Positions 10,356 to 21,332 of a stretch of DNA of 64,000 nt are shown piece after piece (position 1 is the first letter of the stretch; each line of letters starts with the position of its first letter). A program made the position numbers and the translations under genes. The DNA comes from Thelonectria olida. Its lineage: Eukaryota; Ascomycota; Sordariomycetes; Hypocreales; Nectriaceae. The stretch covers positions 124,001 through 188,000 of the forward strand of contig JAGPYM010000030.1 in assembly GCA_020736575.1 (NCBI GenBank). Reading direction: 5' to 3'. The notes beneath the pieces are model-generated. The model was not told where the DNA came from, did no database searches, and saw only the letters and a program-made list of their open reading frames with translations.

Positions 10356-11155
10356 ATGTCCTCCTCTCCCAAGAAACACGTCGTCTTCGACGTCGTCGGC
10401 ACCTGCGTTTCGTACGACGCCATCTTCACAGCCCTCGACACACGCCTCGGCGCCAAACTCCGCGCCGAGTGCATCAAGCCCAAGCTGCTCGGCTACACCT
10501 GGTTCGAGGCCGCCGAGCGCGAGTACACCTACCTCAGCATCTCGGGCCGCTACGTGCGCTTCTACGAGGTCTTCCGCAGCCTGTTCTACCGCATGCTCTG
10601 GATGGCCGGCGTCGAGGAGCCGCGCGCCTTTGCCTCCGACGACGACCTGGCCTACATCCTCGAGCAGTTCATGGAATTGGAGGCAAGGCCGGGCGTGGCC
10701 GAGTGTTTTGAGATTTTGAGGGAGAACGGGTTCACGTGCTGGGCGTTTACTGCGGGGGATGTCAAGAGGGTGAGCGGGTATTTTGAGCGCAACGGCATCG
10801 ACATGCCGGCCGAGAACTTCATGTCGTGCGACTCACTGGGCATTGGGAAGCCGGCGCCCGAGTCGTATCAGCCGCTGCTGAAGCAGTTCGCGGGCGAGGA
10901 GGCGTGGTTTGCTGCGGCGCACATGTGGGATGTGTCGGCGGCCAAGTCGACAGGGTATGTCTTTTTTTCGCAGTTGATCCTGAATGAAGAAGTATTGTAC
11001 TGACTCGGACGAATAGGTTCAAGGGCGCGTATTGCACAGTCTGGGAAAAGGAGCCGTGTACGGATCTCTTTGGGGTGATGGATGTCATGGCCGACACGTT
11101 CCCCGACATGGCGAGGAAGATTGTGGCGGCGTCGAAGGAGGGTAAAATAAACTAG
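10356..11155 (+). CDS. Haloacid dehalogenase-like hydrolase, type II
   Basis: Two exons: 10356-10954 and 11017-11155 (62 nt intron, GTATGT donor, ATAG acceptor); 245 aa. HAD motif I is VVFDVVGTC with the nucleophile Asp12. Motif II is FTAG (Thr132), motif III Lys165 in GIGKPAPESY, and the C-terminal motif is AAHMWDVSAAK with Asp192. A helical cap lies between motifs I and II. This matches the fungal branch of L-2-haloacid dehalogenase-like (HAD-II) proteins. In bacterial L-DEX the Ser-Asn pair before the Trp-Asp is used for substrate binding; here Ala-His stands there, and no clear equivalent of the substrate Arg is seen, so true dehalogenation is doubtful. Probably a cytosolic phosphatase or hydrolase. 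Same strand as the FAD oxidase 670 bp downstream and the Zn2Cys6 gene after it. Confidence 0.9.
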
Positions 11156-11828
11156 GGGTAAAAGATGAATACGATTATGGTTAAAATGAATGCGTTTCAA
11201 TGCGCATACTGAGATTCTACAAAATCGAGCTACATAATGATGCAGATGTTTAATGGGGTAATCCGAAGGCATTCGCACCTCAGCACCTAGTTCCAATGTT
11301 GCGATGATATTCCAATACACGTCCGTAAACCGTAAAACATGATTTTCCAATGACCAAATTCCTGGAAAATAACAACCGCACGCGTGCAAGCATCCGTCGT
11401 TACGTCAATCCCCCCTCCTCGCCTCGGTTAGTTCTCCTCTCTTGCTCCGGTGACTACTTTTGTCCACCGATCAGCCATCGCCATATCTACACCGGCAACT
11501 TACACCAAGTTGCCGGGTCTCGGCGAGTCATGATGACCCGACACAACAAGTCGTGTAATTTTAGGCCCTTGTCACATTGTCGAAAGAGAGATTGCGGGGT
11601 TATCTCGATATCAGTCCTTTGAGACCCAAAAGTCACAAGTTGAAGCCGTATCTAATGCCTCGCACCGGCACCGCATACCACGTCAAGCGGGTCCCTCATG
11701 GTCCCTCGCAACATGGCTTATCTCGAGCACTCAATAGAGATGAATATATGATACCATTGTCGAGGGTTCTTGGCCTATCTTCGTACCATTGATCCTTGGT
11801 GCAAGCGTCATACCCGGCTCACTCCATC
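11156..11828. other. Intergenic between HAD and FAD oxidase genes
   Basis: 3' UTR of the HAD gene plus the promoter of the oxidase gene. No gene or repeat recognised. Confidence 0.55.
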
Positions 11829-13350
11829 ATGTCAAACCCCAAGCCTCAACATCGCGCCCCCGTGCCCAACCCAGTCCCCTCCTTCTGGACCTCTGACCCG
11901 CGCCCCCTCGACAACCACCGCAGCACGCCCTCTCTCCCCCCCAAAGCCGACATCGTCATCGTCGGCGCCGGCTTCGCAGGCGTCGCCACGGCGCACCACA
12001 TCCTCAAGAACAACCCCAGCCCACCCTCCATCGTGCTCCTCGAGGCGAGGAGTCTGTGTTCGGGCGCAAGCGGTCGCAATGGCGGCCATGTGAAGCCCGA
12101 CACGTACTTCAACGTCCCCAAGTATACCAAGATCTACGGCGCCGAGGCTGCTGCGCAATTGGCCGCGTTTGAGGCGTCGCATGTCCTGGCTGTGAAAGAC
12201 CTCGTGGAGAGCGAGGGCTTGGACTGCGATTTCCACCTCACGAGAGCGGTCGATGTGTATCTTGATGCTGAGCACGCAAAGCAGACCGAGGCAGCTTACA
12301 GAGACCTTGTGAAGGCGGGTGTTGTCAATCTGCGCGATGTTGCATTTACTCCTGAGAAGGACGCCGAAAGGGTATGTCTGCAATTCGCCTCGTGAGGACG
12401 CGCTCACTCACACTTACACGGCCGTCAGGTCTCGGGCGTCAAAGGCGCGAAATGCTGCTTCTCCTTCACAGCCGCCCACCTGTGGCCAGCAAAAATGGTC
12501 CATCAACTCGCAGAAAAACTCATCCAAAACGGCCTCAACCTGCAAACCAACACGCCCGTGTCGTCACTATCGCCGACACAGGACAGCAACGGCATGTGGA
12601 CCATCACCACGCCCCGCGGGAGCATCAAGACGCCCAAGGTCGTCTGCGCAACAAACGGCTACACAGCCCAAATCATGCCGCAATACGTCGGCAAGATCGT
12701 GCCCATCCGCGGGATATGTAGTCGCATTGCGAGTCCCAAACGGGCCGACACGCCGCATCTCGTGAACACGTACGGCATCAGGTTCGACGGGCGCAACAAC
12801 GACTATCTGATTCCCCGCGCCGACGGGAGCATCGTGGTGGGCGGTGCAAGACAGCGGTTCTGGCACAACCGCGACCGATGGTTTGACGATGTCCGCGACA
12901 ATGAGCTGGTGGACGAAGCTGTGTCGTATTTCGACGGTTATATGCAGCGACACTTTCGCGGTTGGGAGGACAGCGGCGCAGAGGTGAAGGAGGTTTGGAC
13001 AGGCGGTAATACGAACCCCAACAATGCTATTTTAACAAACGTATGCTAATGGCTTGACGTGTCCAGTCATGGGATACAGCTCCGACTTTATGCCTCACAT
13101 CGGCGCGGTGCCTGAGAAGCCTGGGCAGTTCATCATGGCAGGCTTCTCGGGACACGGCATGCCTGAGATCCTGCTCTCGAGCAAGGGCGTGGCGGCCATG
13201 GTTCGCGACGGTGTTGCGTTTGAGAAGTCGGGGCTTCCGAGCATGTTCAAGACGACAAAGGACAGGATAGAGAAGAAGGGGAGTCTTTTGGAGGAGGGGA
13301 TGGAGGCGTTGTGGACTGGGGGAGAGGCAAAGGCAAAGGCCAAGTTGTAA
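11829..13350 (+). CDS. FAD-dependent oxidoreductase, DAO family (gamma-glutamylputrescine oxidase-like)
   Basis: Three exons: 11829-12371, 12429-13005 and 13067-13350; introns 57 and 61 nt; 467 aa. The Rossmann dinucleotide motif IVIVGAGFAGVATAHH lies at residues 43-58, followed by the second FAD contact LCSGASGRNGGHVKPD typical of the PuuB/OrdL branch of D-amino-acid-oxidase-fold enzymes. VVCATNGYT, the RADGSIVVGGARQRFW segment and the C-terminal FAD motif AGFSGHGMPEILLSSKG are all present. Family knowledge: such enzymes oxidise amines or N-substituted amino acids, releasing H2O2. The substrate is not deducible. No signal peptide, so cytosolic or peroxisomal; the C terminus KAKAKL is only weakly PTS1-like. 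The ATG at 11796 is in frame, but 11829 fits the leader better. Flanked by the HAD gene and a Zn2Cys6 regulator on the same strand. Confidence 0.9.
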
Positions 13351-13907
13351 GTGAAATCGGTAGCTAGATGAATGGCACTGCAAAATGAGGCGCTGTGAAT
13401 GAATGGCGTACGGCTTTAATTCTCCATATAATACACCTGCTGCACGAATCAGCACGTATCCGCCCAAGTATCATTCTTATCCGGCCGTATATTTCCATTG
13501 TTTGCTTTTCTCCCGGTAGTTGAAATGCGGCCGCCTCCTAACATTCAGTCAGGTAGCGACCCAATTCAAAGCCGTTCCGATAGCTATGACTCCTGAGCTT
13601 CGCCCGTTTTGCGAAGGCCCGCATAAGCCCCCTCCAGATAGGATTCCCCGCATTGGACTTGTGATTGCAACTTGGGCGATTACCTATATAAAGGGGCCCG
13701 GGGCGGGGGGAGAGAGACAGAAAGAGAACCGGTAAGGTCCTGTTGCGGTGCCGTGTCTTATTGCGTGCGCTGGGCCAGAAGCCACGTACAAAATAGTTAA
13801 GCGTCTTGTCCAAGTCCCAAGGCGGGCCGGGTTGTCTGCTGTAATCAACTCCACTCTGTATGGACGGGCGCAGGCCTTCTCCATCACCAAACTCCTCACT
13901 ATCTAGT
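13351..13907. promoter_or_regulatory. Promoter region of Zn2Cys6 gene with TATA box
   Basis: Contains TATATAAAG at 13685-13693, 215 bp before the ATG, and a G-rich stretch after it. Left part is the 3' UTR of the FAD oxidase. No gene. Confidence 0.45.
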
Positions 13908-16639
13908 ATGGATTCTCAAGCAAAGCAGGTGCTTCGCCGCATGTCGCTGCAGGAGCGCAAGCGGGCCATAAGAGCGTGAGTGTCTACCTACCTATATACA
14001 TACTACACACAAGACTCCGAATAATGACCCCGTCTCTCCCCTGCAGATGCGATGGCTGTCGCCGCGTCAAGGAAAAGTGCGATGGCGGCGTCCCCTGCCG
14101 GAGATGCATCCGGTTACGCAGAAAATGCGAGTTCCTGGGCCCGGTCGCCAGGCACGGCCACGCCGATCCCACCCAGGAGATGACCAAGTTGTGAGTTTTC
14201 CGTTGTTTCTATATAAGTGAGGTGCTGCTGTCCGTTCACTAACTCGCGAAACCGCAGGCGACAAGGATCTCATCATCAGGTGACGTCGGACCTGCTCAGG
14301 CGCATCAACTACATGGAGAGGCTGCTCGTGCACTACGCCGGAGACATCAAACTCGACTCGGAGTCGTTGCGTGTCATGGTTGAAACGGCCGAGGATGAGC
14401 TGCCTCCATCGCGCAAGGCCGAGTCGAGGGACGACTATGCTGCCTCTCACGCCTCCGACTATCTCGGCGCTGAGCTGGAGAATTGCACTGTCAAGCCGTT
14501 GGAGAACAACATAACCCGTGAGCTTCTTCTCAGAGTTGAATCTTGAAGAGGAGTTGCTAATCTGAAGCCTCAGACTACTCGGGCGAATTCTCACACTGGA
14601 ATTTTTCCATGAGGATAAAACGATGGATTGACCAGTGCGTCCCAGATCCATATCTCAACGTACGTCTTTCTCCCTTTGCAATCATGTGCAATTCACTGAA
14701 TACATATCCAGGAAAACGACAACATCAAGGTCAAAGAGTACTACCGCGCCGAGGAGCTCCAATCCCCTTCTGAAACCCTCGTCTCCCTCTCCTCCCTCCC
14801 TCCCCGCTACATTGCCGACTTTCTCGTCCAGTCCTTCTTCAGACACGCCGAGACCAACTACTTCTACGTCGAAAAGGGCTGGCTCCTTGAGAAGCTAGAC
14901 GTTGCCTACATGGACCCCTCGTCCATGACCCGCCGCGACGTCGGCACCGTGTGCATCATCTTCATCATCTTGGCCATCGGCACCCAGTATGCCTATCTCG
15001 ACTCGCAGCCCGATGAGGACGAGGAGAACCTGCACGACGCCGATGCAAGCCCCTTTTCCGAAGACACCTTTGGCGTCATGCTCTACCAGCAGGCCTGCAA
15101 GCTGGTGTCTGATGTCATTACCATCGCCTCGCTGGAGAGCGTGCAGGCCTGTCTGCTCTTGGGTATTTACACACTGCCGCTCGACACGTCGGGCCTATCG
15201 TACATCTACCTGAACCTCGCCGTGAAGCTCGCCATCCAGAATGGCATGCATAGGAAACAACCAGACAAGGGCCTGGACCCGGCGGTGCGCGAAACGAGGA
15301 TTCGTGTCTGGTGGACTGCCTATACCACCGAAAGGTAACATATCTCTGCCCCAATTCATTCGTTAGGCATTGGGAGAATATGCCGTGGCTAAAGGAATCT
15401 CGCAGGCGTGTTTCCATCTTCCACGGCCGCCCAGTCTCGGTCGGAAACAGCGACATTGACGTCGACATGCCCGTGGATCGAAGCGACATGTGGCACTCGT
15501 CGACTGCCTCGCACACATCAGCCCTATTGGCAACTTTGCATCTTCACGGCATACTGGGCCAGATAGCGCAAGAAATGTGAGCTTTCCTCTCATCTTTCCA
15601 ATGACCTCAACGACCAAGAAGGATAACTAATCACGACGTTAGATCCGCCATCAAGAAACACCCAAAGCACGAGACGGCCAATGGCCTAAGCCGCCTCCTC
15701 GAGCTGCGCAGCGACCTCGTCAGCTGGTGGGAGAGCCTCCCCGACAGCGTCACATGCAGCGACCAGGCCCTCAAGTCCAGCGGCGACCGCTCCGCCATGC
15801 ACCTCCGCCTCGAGTACTACCTGGTCCGCATGTTCGCCGGCCGGCCCTTCATCCTCCGGCCCTCGGGCCGCAGCAGCACCTCCACCACGCCGGCAAACTC
15901 GTCCGTCACGCGCTCCGTCACGCGCTCCGTCAGCCCAAAGAAGTCTTCGGATCCGCGGACGCTGCTCGTGTCCGACTGCGTGGCCGCCGCGCTCGACGTC
16001 GTCGACACGTTGAAACTCCTGCACACGAGCCTCGGGCTTGCTCGCGCCTCGTACACCGAGTTCAGCGCCTGTCGCGCGGCCTTGTTGATCATCATCTCGC
16101 AGTGTCTCCAGGAGAAGACGGACCGGATCCGACAGGCGCTGCGCGACGGCATGGTCATGATCAAAATCATGGCGGCGGGGGGCGAGTCGGCACGCTCTGA
16201 AGTATCCCTCATCGAGGCGTTTGAGCGGGCCATCTCACGTCTTGACTCGACCGAGACGGCGACGCCCAGCGAGTCCACCACCGAGTCGGGCTACGCCCAG
16301 TTCAAGAAGTGGGAGATGCTCTGGAAGAAGGACACGGTCAGCCTGGAGGCGCGGACCAACTGGTCGCCGCGGCCGATGCTGCCCAAGCCCACGCTGTCCG
16401 AGGGCTTCGGGTACGGGGGTGCGCGGTTCGTGGCGCAGGATGCCACGGCGGCCCAGGCGGCGGCGCTGTTCTCAGGGACCGACTTGAATCTCGAGTCGTT
16501 CCCGCAGACCATGTATGAGTTCTCGACCATGTTTGGGTTTGGGCCTGGGTCGGAGAGCGTTGGGGAGACGAGTGGAGGGGGAGGGAACGCGGAGGGGTGG
16601 GTAGAGTCACAGATGCGGGAGGGGAACTATGAGGAGTAA
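13908..16639 (+). CDS. Zn(II)2Cys6 transcription factor with fungal-specific regulatory domain
   Basis: Seven exons: 13908-13975, 14047-14190, 14258-14517, 14574-14659, 14712-15334, 15406-15576 and 15643-16639; 782 aa. The zinc cluster at residues 24-50 is CDGCRRVKEKC then CxxxxxC, CxxC, CxxxxxxC (spacing 2-6-5-2-6), split from the N terminus by intron 1 as in many homologues. The middle homology region (PF04082 type) is clear: LVQSFFRHAETNYFYVEK, a QACLLLGIYTLPL stretch, GMHRK, RIRVWWTAYTTERR and HGRPVSVG. The last exon ends in a Gly/Ser-rich tail (SGGGGN). Nuclear sequence-specific regulator. Its position directly after the HAD and oxidase genes suggests it may control them, and possibly the ACS transporter at 4744, but this is inference. 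Confidence 0.92.
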
Positions 16640-18985
16640 CGAGTGTTTTCCTGTACCTATGTTGAGGAACTATCAACGAAATGATTTCGGTTTGGATGCG
16701 CACCTGATAGTGTCAGGTCTGGAACGGTTGGGAGCGATGGAGTTGAATCATGTCGTACAGACTTCTTAGACAGGTTTGAGTAGGAGGTCTAAATTGTGAG
16801 TGCTTTCTTGCTTCTTTAGCGTTGAGGATTCAAGTGATTTCGTAGCCATGACTTTCATTATACATTAAAATATATATCAAACCTCTTTGGCTTGCTTTGT
16901 GGTAGTTTAACGCGTTTCTCATCTCATCTATATTACTCTAGGGTAAGCTCAATTCGACTTCAGGAGGCCCGCTAACTTGCTTCGGTTGTTGAACAGGCCG
17001 AGGAAGCCATTCATATTTGACCACCACCTAGGTAGCCAACCTTGCTGACTACTTTGAACAAGTTTGAGATTCCTATCAAGTCTTCGTTCGTATTTCGTGT
17101 TTCGTTAAATAACCGGTCATGTATGTCATCGTGAGAGACACACACGGCACGCTCGGATGTGGTCATGTAGCCACCTACACCTAGATGATAGGAAACTCAT
17201 GATATGACTTCTAATGGATCGTCGCGCAAGGAGCAGACCAGTCAATTCGTTGCCAAGGAGCAAACTCGGCGTGCAGGTCCGCGTCAATCATCGAGAGGGC
17301 GCAGATATTACAAATACCAGAGGCGGGGCTGACTCGGGGGTCGGGGTCAGGGTCTGTCTAGTTACCCCGACTCGGTCAAAACATGGGAATAGGTGACATG
17401 GGCTGGAGAGAGACGCAGCAGCCCCATCACCGAGGCCGAAGACTATCGCCGAAGAGGAGCATGTCACTTGTCCGGTACACTTTTAAGGGCCGTAGCCGTC
17501 GGGGTTGGACGTCGGTGTATTGAAAAAGACGGTCGGTGATTTGTACCGGATATAGGCATCTGTAGAGGGTGGTCCAGCAGCTCATCTTTTCCCAAGGTAT
17601 CGTGTTCGGGATGAGACGCCGAAAGACCGTAAATCACTCCGCTCCGTGTCCGTGGACAGTTGGTAGCTCTGTTTTGAATTGCCCGCCGGTACTTCTTTGC
17701 TCTGACCGAGCTGGGTCTGGGTTGGGGCTTGCAGCATAACCCCGTCCCGACCAGCCAAATTTCCCCATCCAACAACAACGACCTGGCTCATTGGTGACAA
17801 GTCCCACTTTCATTCCTCTGCCGCGGCCGCGGGACTTGAAGCCGCGGACGGTGCAATGAGTGCTGTCAGTCAGAAAAAAGTTCTTGACAAGGGATGGCCG
17901 GAGAAGCAGTGCCGCTGGACGGAGATATTGGACAGTTCCATGGTTTCGTCATAAATCACGTGGTGATAACGAGTGCACACCATGAGCGATTCATATCAGA
18001 TGGACGACGTCAGGCTGTTGCCACCATCCACACTTTTGCTGAGATGGCTGCTGTCAAATCTCTGCCAACCTCGTGAGGACTTCAAGAACAGACACGAAAA
18101 AAAAAGAGATCGGCCCCTCTCACTTTAGAATTCTACACTAGACACCGTTGGTAAGGAAGTAGGATCTTTGCTGGCACCTTACCTGGACACGATATTATTA
18201 ATTGTGCATTTCACACGACATCTTATCAGATGCTCCTTACCTCCGCTGCACGCCCACCAACTTAGTGAAGACCCCCAACGCCGATAGTCCGCGCTTTCCC
18301 CTTCCCCACTTATCCCCAGCTAATCGAAGCGATGGGCCAATGGGGAGCTTAGCTCGGCTCCCCTAGCCCCACAAAGCGTGCCCGGAGTCGCACTTGCCTT
18401 GGATTGAGGCAGTTTGTTGGACTGTTGGAGGGTCTCAACGGAGGTACGGATACAACGACGGGTGCAGCACGTTCTGCGGTTATTCGGTAGCAGTACCTCG
18501 GCCAGCTCCAGCTAAACCGTTTGGGGCATCTCTGCTTCTTCTCCGAGGACCGAGCTAGCAAAGACGTAATGGCCGAGCAATCAGAGCTCTTTAATTGGTC
18601 GGTGCGGGGCCTGGTGATGCATTGGCCGAAATCGCCATCCTTCCCAAAGAGCCAAGGGCCAAGTCCCGCATCTTTTTTTGTTCCAAGCCCGGATCGCCGC
18701 CCATCTCAGCTTTAGAGAATCTCGCCTCCACAAGCGACTGACCTTCGAATTTAATCCTCCTCTTCTGCATCTCCGTCATTACACATCGCCACGTTGCACG
18801 AAAGACTCGACACAACTTCATCGACCTTTTGCTTCCTCGACTCCTGCGATATCGTCGACATCGAGAATCTCCTCAAAGACATCAACCCCTAGCAACGGAA
18901 CCGGATATCTCTCCACGCTCCGTCACGCCCTCTACCGCCTCCGCACTTGGTATACCCTCACCTAATCACACCTCACATCACCACA
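16640..18985. other. Long intergenic region before ISU1
   Basis: 2.3 kb. The left part is the 3' UTR of the regulator. Several short open frames (for example minus 17464-17778, plus 18678-18965) have no domain, coding-like codon bias or splice structure. CT-rich tracts near 18700-18980 fit the ISU1 promoter and leader. Nothing else seen. Confidence 0.55.
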
Positions 18986-19620
18986 ATGTTCTCCCGAGGA
19001 CTCCGTGCCGTCTCCCGACGAGCTGCTCTTGCCGCCCCTCTCGCCCGCCCTTCGCTTCCTGCGCGACAGCTCGCCCCCGCCGTCGCCGTCAACGCCTCGC
19101 GCTCCTACCATGAAAAGGTGCTGGACCACTACTCGCGGCCTCGCAATGTCGGCTCCATGAACAAGAAGGATGCCGACGTTGGCACCGGGCTCGTCGGCGC
19201 TCCTGCTTGTGGCGATGTCATGAAGCTTCAGATCCGAGTCGACCCTGAGACACAGAAGATCTCCGACGTCAAGTTCAAGACGTTCGGCTGCGGTTCCGCC
19301 ATCGCCTCCAGCAGCTACCTCACTGAGCTCGTCCGCGGCATGAGCTTGGATGACGCTGGCAAGATCAAGAACACCGAGATCGCTAAGGAGCTCTGCTTGC
19401 CTCCTGTTAAGCGTATGTCCCTCACTCACCCGCAATTGCCTCTCATGAAACTGGTGACTAACCATGTACAGTTCACTGCTCTATGCTTGCTGAGGATGCC
19501 ATCAAGTCGGCCATCTCGGACTACTACACCAAGAACCCCAAGACCGAGGTCACAGATCTCAGTGGTACTGGCATGAAGATGCCTACGCCCGAAGCTGCCC
19601 CCACCGCCGCTACCATGTAA
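18986..19620 (+). CDS. ISU1: Iron-sulfur cluster assembly scaffold protein, mitochondrial (IscU/ISU1)
   Basis: Two exons: 18986-19412 and 19472-19620; 191 aa. Residues 1-40 are a typical mitochondrial presequence rich in Arg, Ala and Ser (MFSRGLRAVSRRAALAAP). The mature part starts SYHEKVLDHYSRPRNVGSM. All hallmark residues are visible: the cluster ligands Cys in GAPACGDVMK, Cys in FKTFGCGSAIASSS and Cys in LHCSM, plus the assisting Asp in ACGD. The Hsp70 (Ssq1) recognition motif LPPVK is present, and the single intron falls right after it. Function by family: scaffold on which Nfs1/Isd11/Yfh1 build [2Fe-2S] clusters in the matrix for transfer to apoproteins. ATG chosen because it opens the presequence; an upstream in-frame ATG at 18947 lies in the leader. 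Confidence 0.97.
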
Positions 19621-21332
19621 AGAGCGAATATCCTGCTCAACTCATTTTTTACTCGGCACTCGTACCCACCACCTACCAACACTACTACATAACCACATAC
19701 AATCGGGATATTTGACGGCAACGATACCCACTCTGGGCTGGAAGGAGAAAAAAGGACGAAAGAAATGACATGAAAAGGAACCGCCTATAATGTCAAATGG
19801 GTGAAGCGCGCGGGCCAATTGCCTCTGCACGCGCAGAATTGACAGCCATGTCGATGAGTTTTCCTCATGCCTTTGCAGTTAGGACACATATGGGAGTCAG
19901 GGGTTTTATGGGCTTTTATTTGAAATCACGGAGAGGCGACCGAGGATGGGGAGGGGATGGCGCCGCGCAACGAAGGGGAGTGTTTGATTGAACTGTAACC
20001 ATTAGGCACACTGAATGAGAAGTCCCTCGGAAGAGATGACATTTTTGATACTCTTTGATGGCGTCTCTGCTATGGACATTAGATTGCAGCATGATGAGCT
20101 CCACGGCTGGTGTTTAGTACCATAGGCGACTTCACACCATCCATTAGTATCAATTTCGGGATGGACTCACTGAGGAACACAATGGCCTGTCTTTGGCGAT
20201 ACTGAATCCAAGGGTCATGTCTCACATGCCCCGGACATGATTCACCGTCTCGCAGCATTCCACGACTCGTTCATCCCCTGGCCACCGGCTCGCTAACCCC
20301 TGGACCAGATGCGACTGATTGATAAAAAGGTCGTCTTATCAATCAACCCTCTCCATCTGATAAAGCTGATGTCACCAGCCTGCAGCCTAGGAATAACGAA
20401 CGGGCGATATGATATTGTGTTTTTCCGCGGCGTTGCTCCCCCGCCGTGTCGCAATTCTATTCCACCGTTCGAGTTGCGGCTCGAGTATCCTGACAAGTCG
20501 GCAGACGACCACGCGCTCGGACAGGCAAAACGACATGATTTGCGTGTCACACCGCTTCAGCCGAAAGGGGGCGAGGGCGGTTTCGTGAGCGAGTTGGGTT
20601 ATCGCGACATTGTTATTGAGATGGATTAGAATGAAGACGCGTGCCGAGGAAGGTGAAGTTCGTGTTCCGGTCGAAAACACCATGGGCCGGATGCGGTGTC
20701 GTCGGGGAGGGGGAGATCACCACTCCACAGAAACAAGGCGACATGCTACAATGAACAGCTTGTAAACTACACCTTCAAGGGCCCCCACCTCCTGTCCGTC
20801 TACCCCTCGAGTTTTCCCATGTCGCCCATATCGTGCCATCGTCATCGATCAGGCCATTTTCCGTTGCATTTCGCGGGGTACCTTGTTTAAGTGCATGCCT
20901 GTGGCGTACGGGCCCGAGTTGTTGGGAGAGCGGCACGGGAAGACGCACATCATATTTGCGGGGGAGAGGAACTATTTTCGTACCTTTTTTTTCGTACCTA
21001 CCCATCTGCTATGATATGTGAGAAGAGACGAGGGAGGGTGAAGGGAGGGGGCTAGTTTGGTCTGGAACTGGTTGTATCGTACGATGTCTATGAGACTACG
21101 GCAACCGAGAAGGGAGAGGACCAAAAATTTGCAAGAATGGCTAGGTCTAGGAATAGTCTCTATTATAAAGCAGGAGAAGGAAGGCCTGTCTATTTGCTCG
21201 AAGTTTTCTTTCCGCTTGCTTGCTTGCTTGCTCGTTCTTCCATGTTCTTGAACTCGTCATCATAGCAGAAAAGTCATGGACGTCGTAAACCCAACACTCA
21301 CACTCATCACACTCACTCACTCACACACACGC
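19621..21332. other. Intergenic between ISU1 and the carotenoid oxygenase gene
   Basis: Convergent 3' ends. Contains simple repeats: CTTG repeats around 21221-21235 and a CACT/CA-rich tract at 21295-21332 next to the oxygenase stop codon. No gene recognised in either strand. Confidence 0.55.

Noticed and set aside
17464..17778. 104-codon minus-strand ORF before ISU1
   Set aside because: No recognisable domain, no coding bias compared with neighbouring genes.
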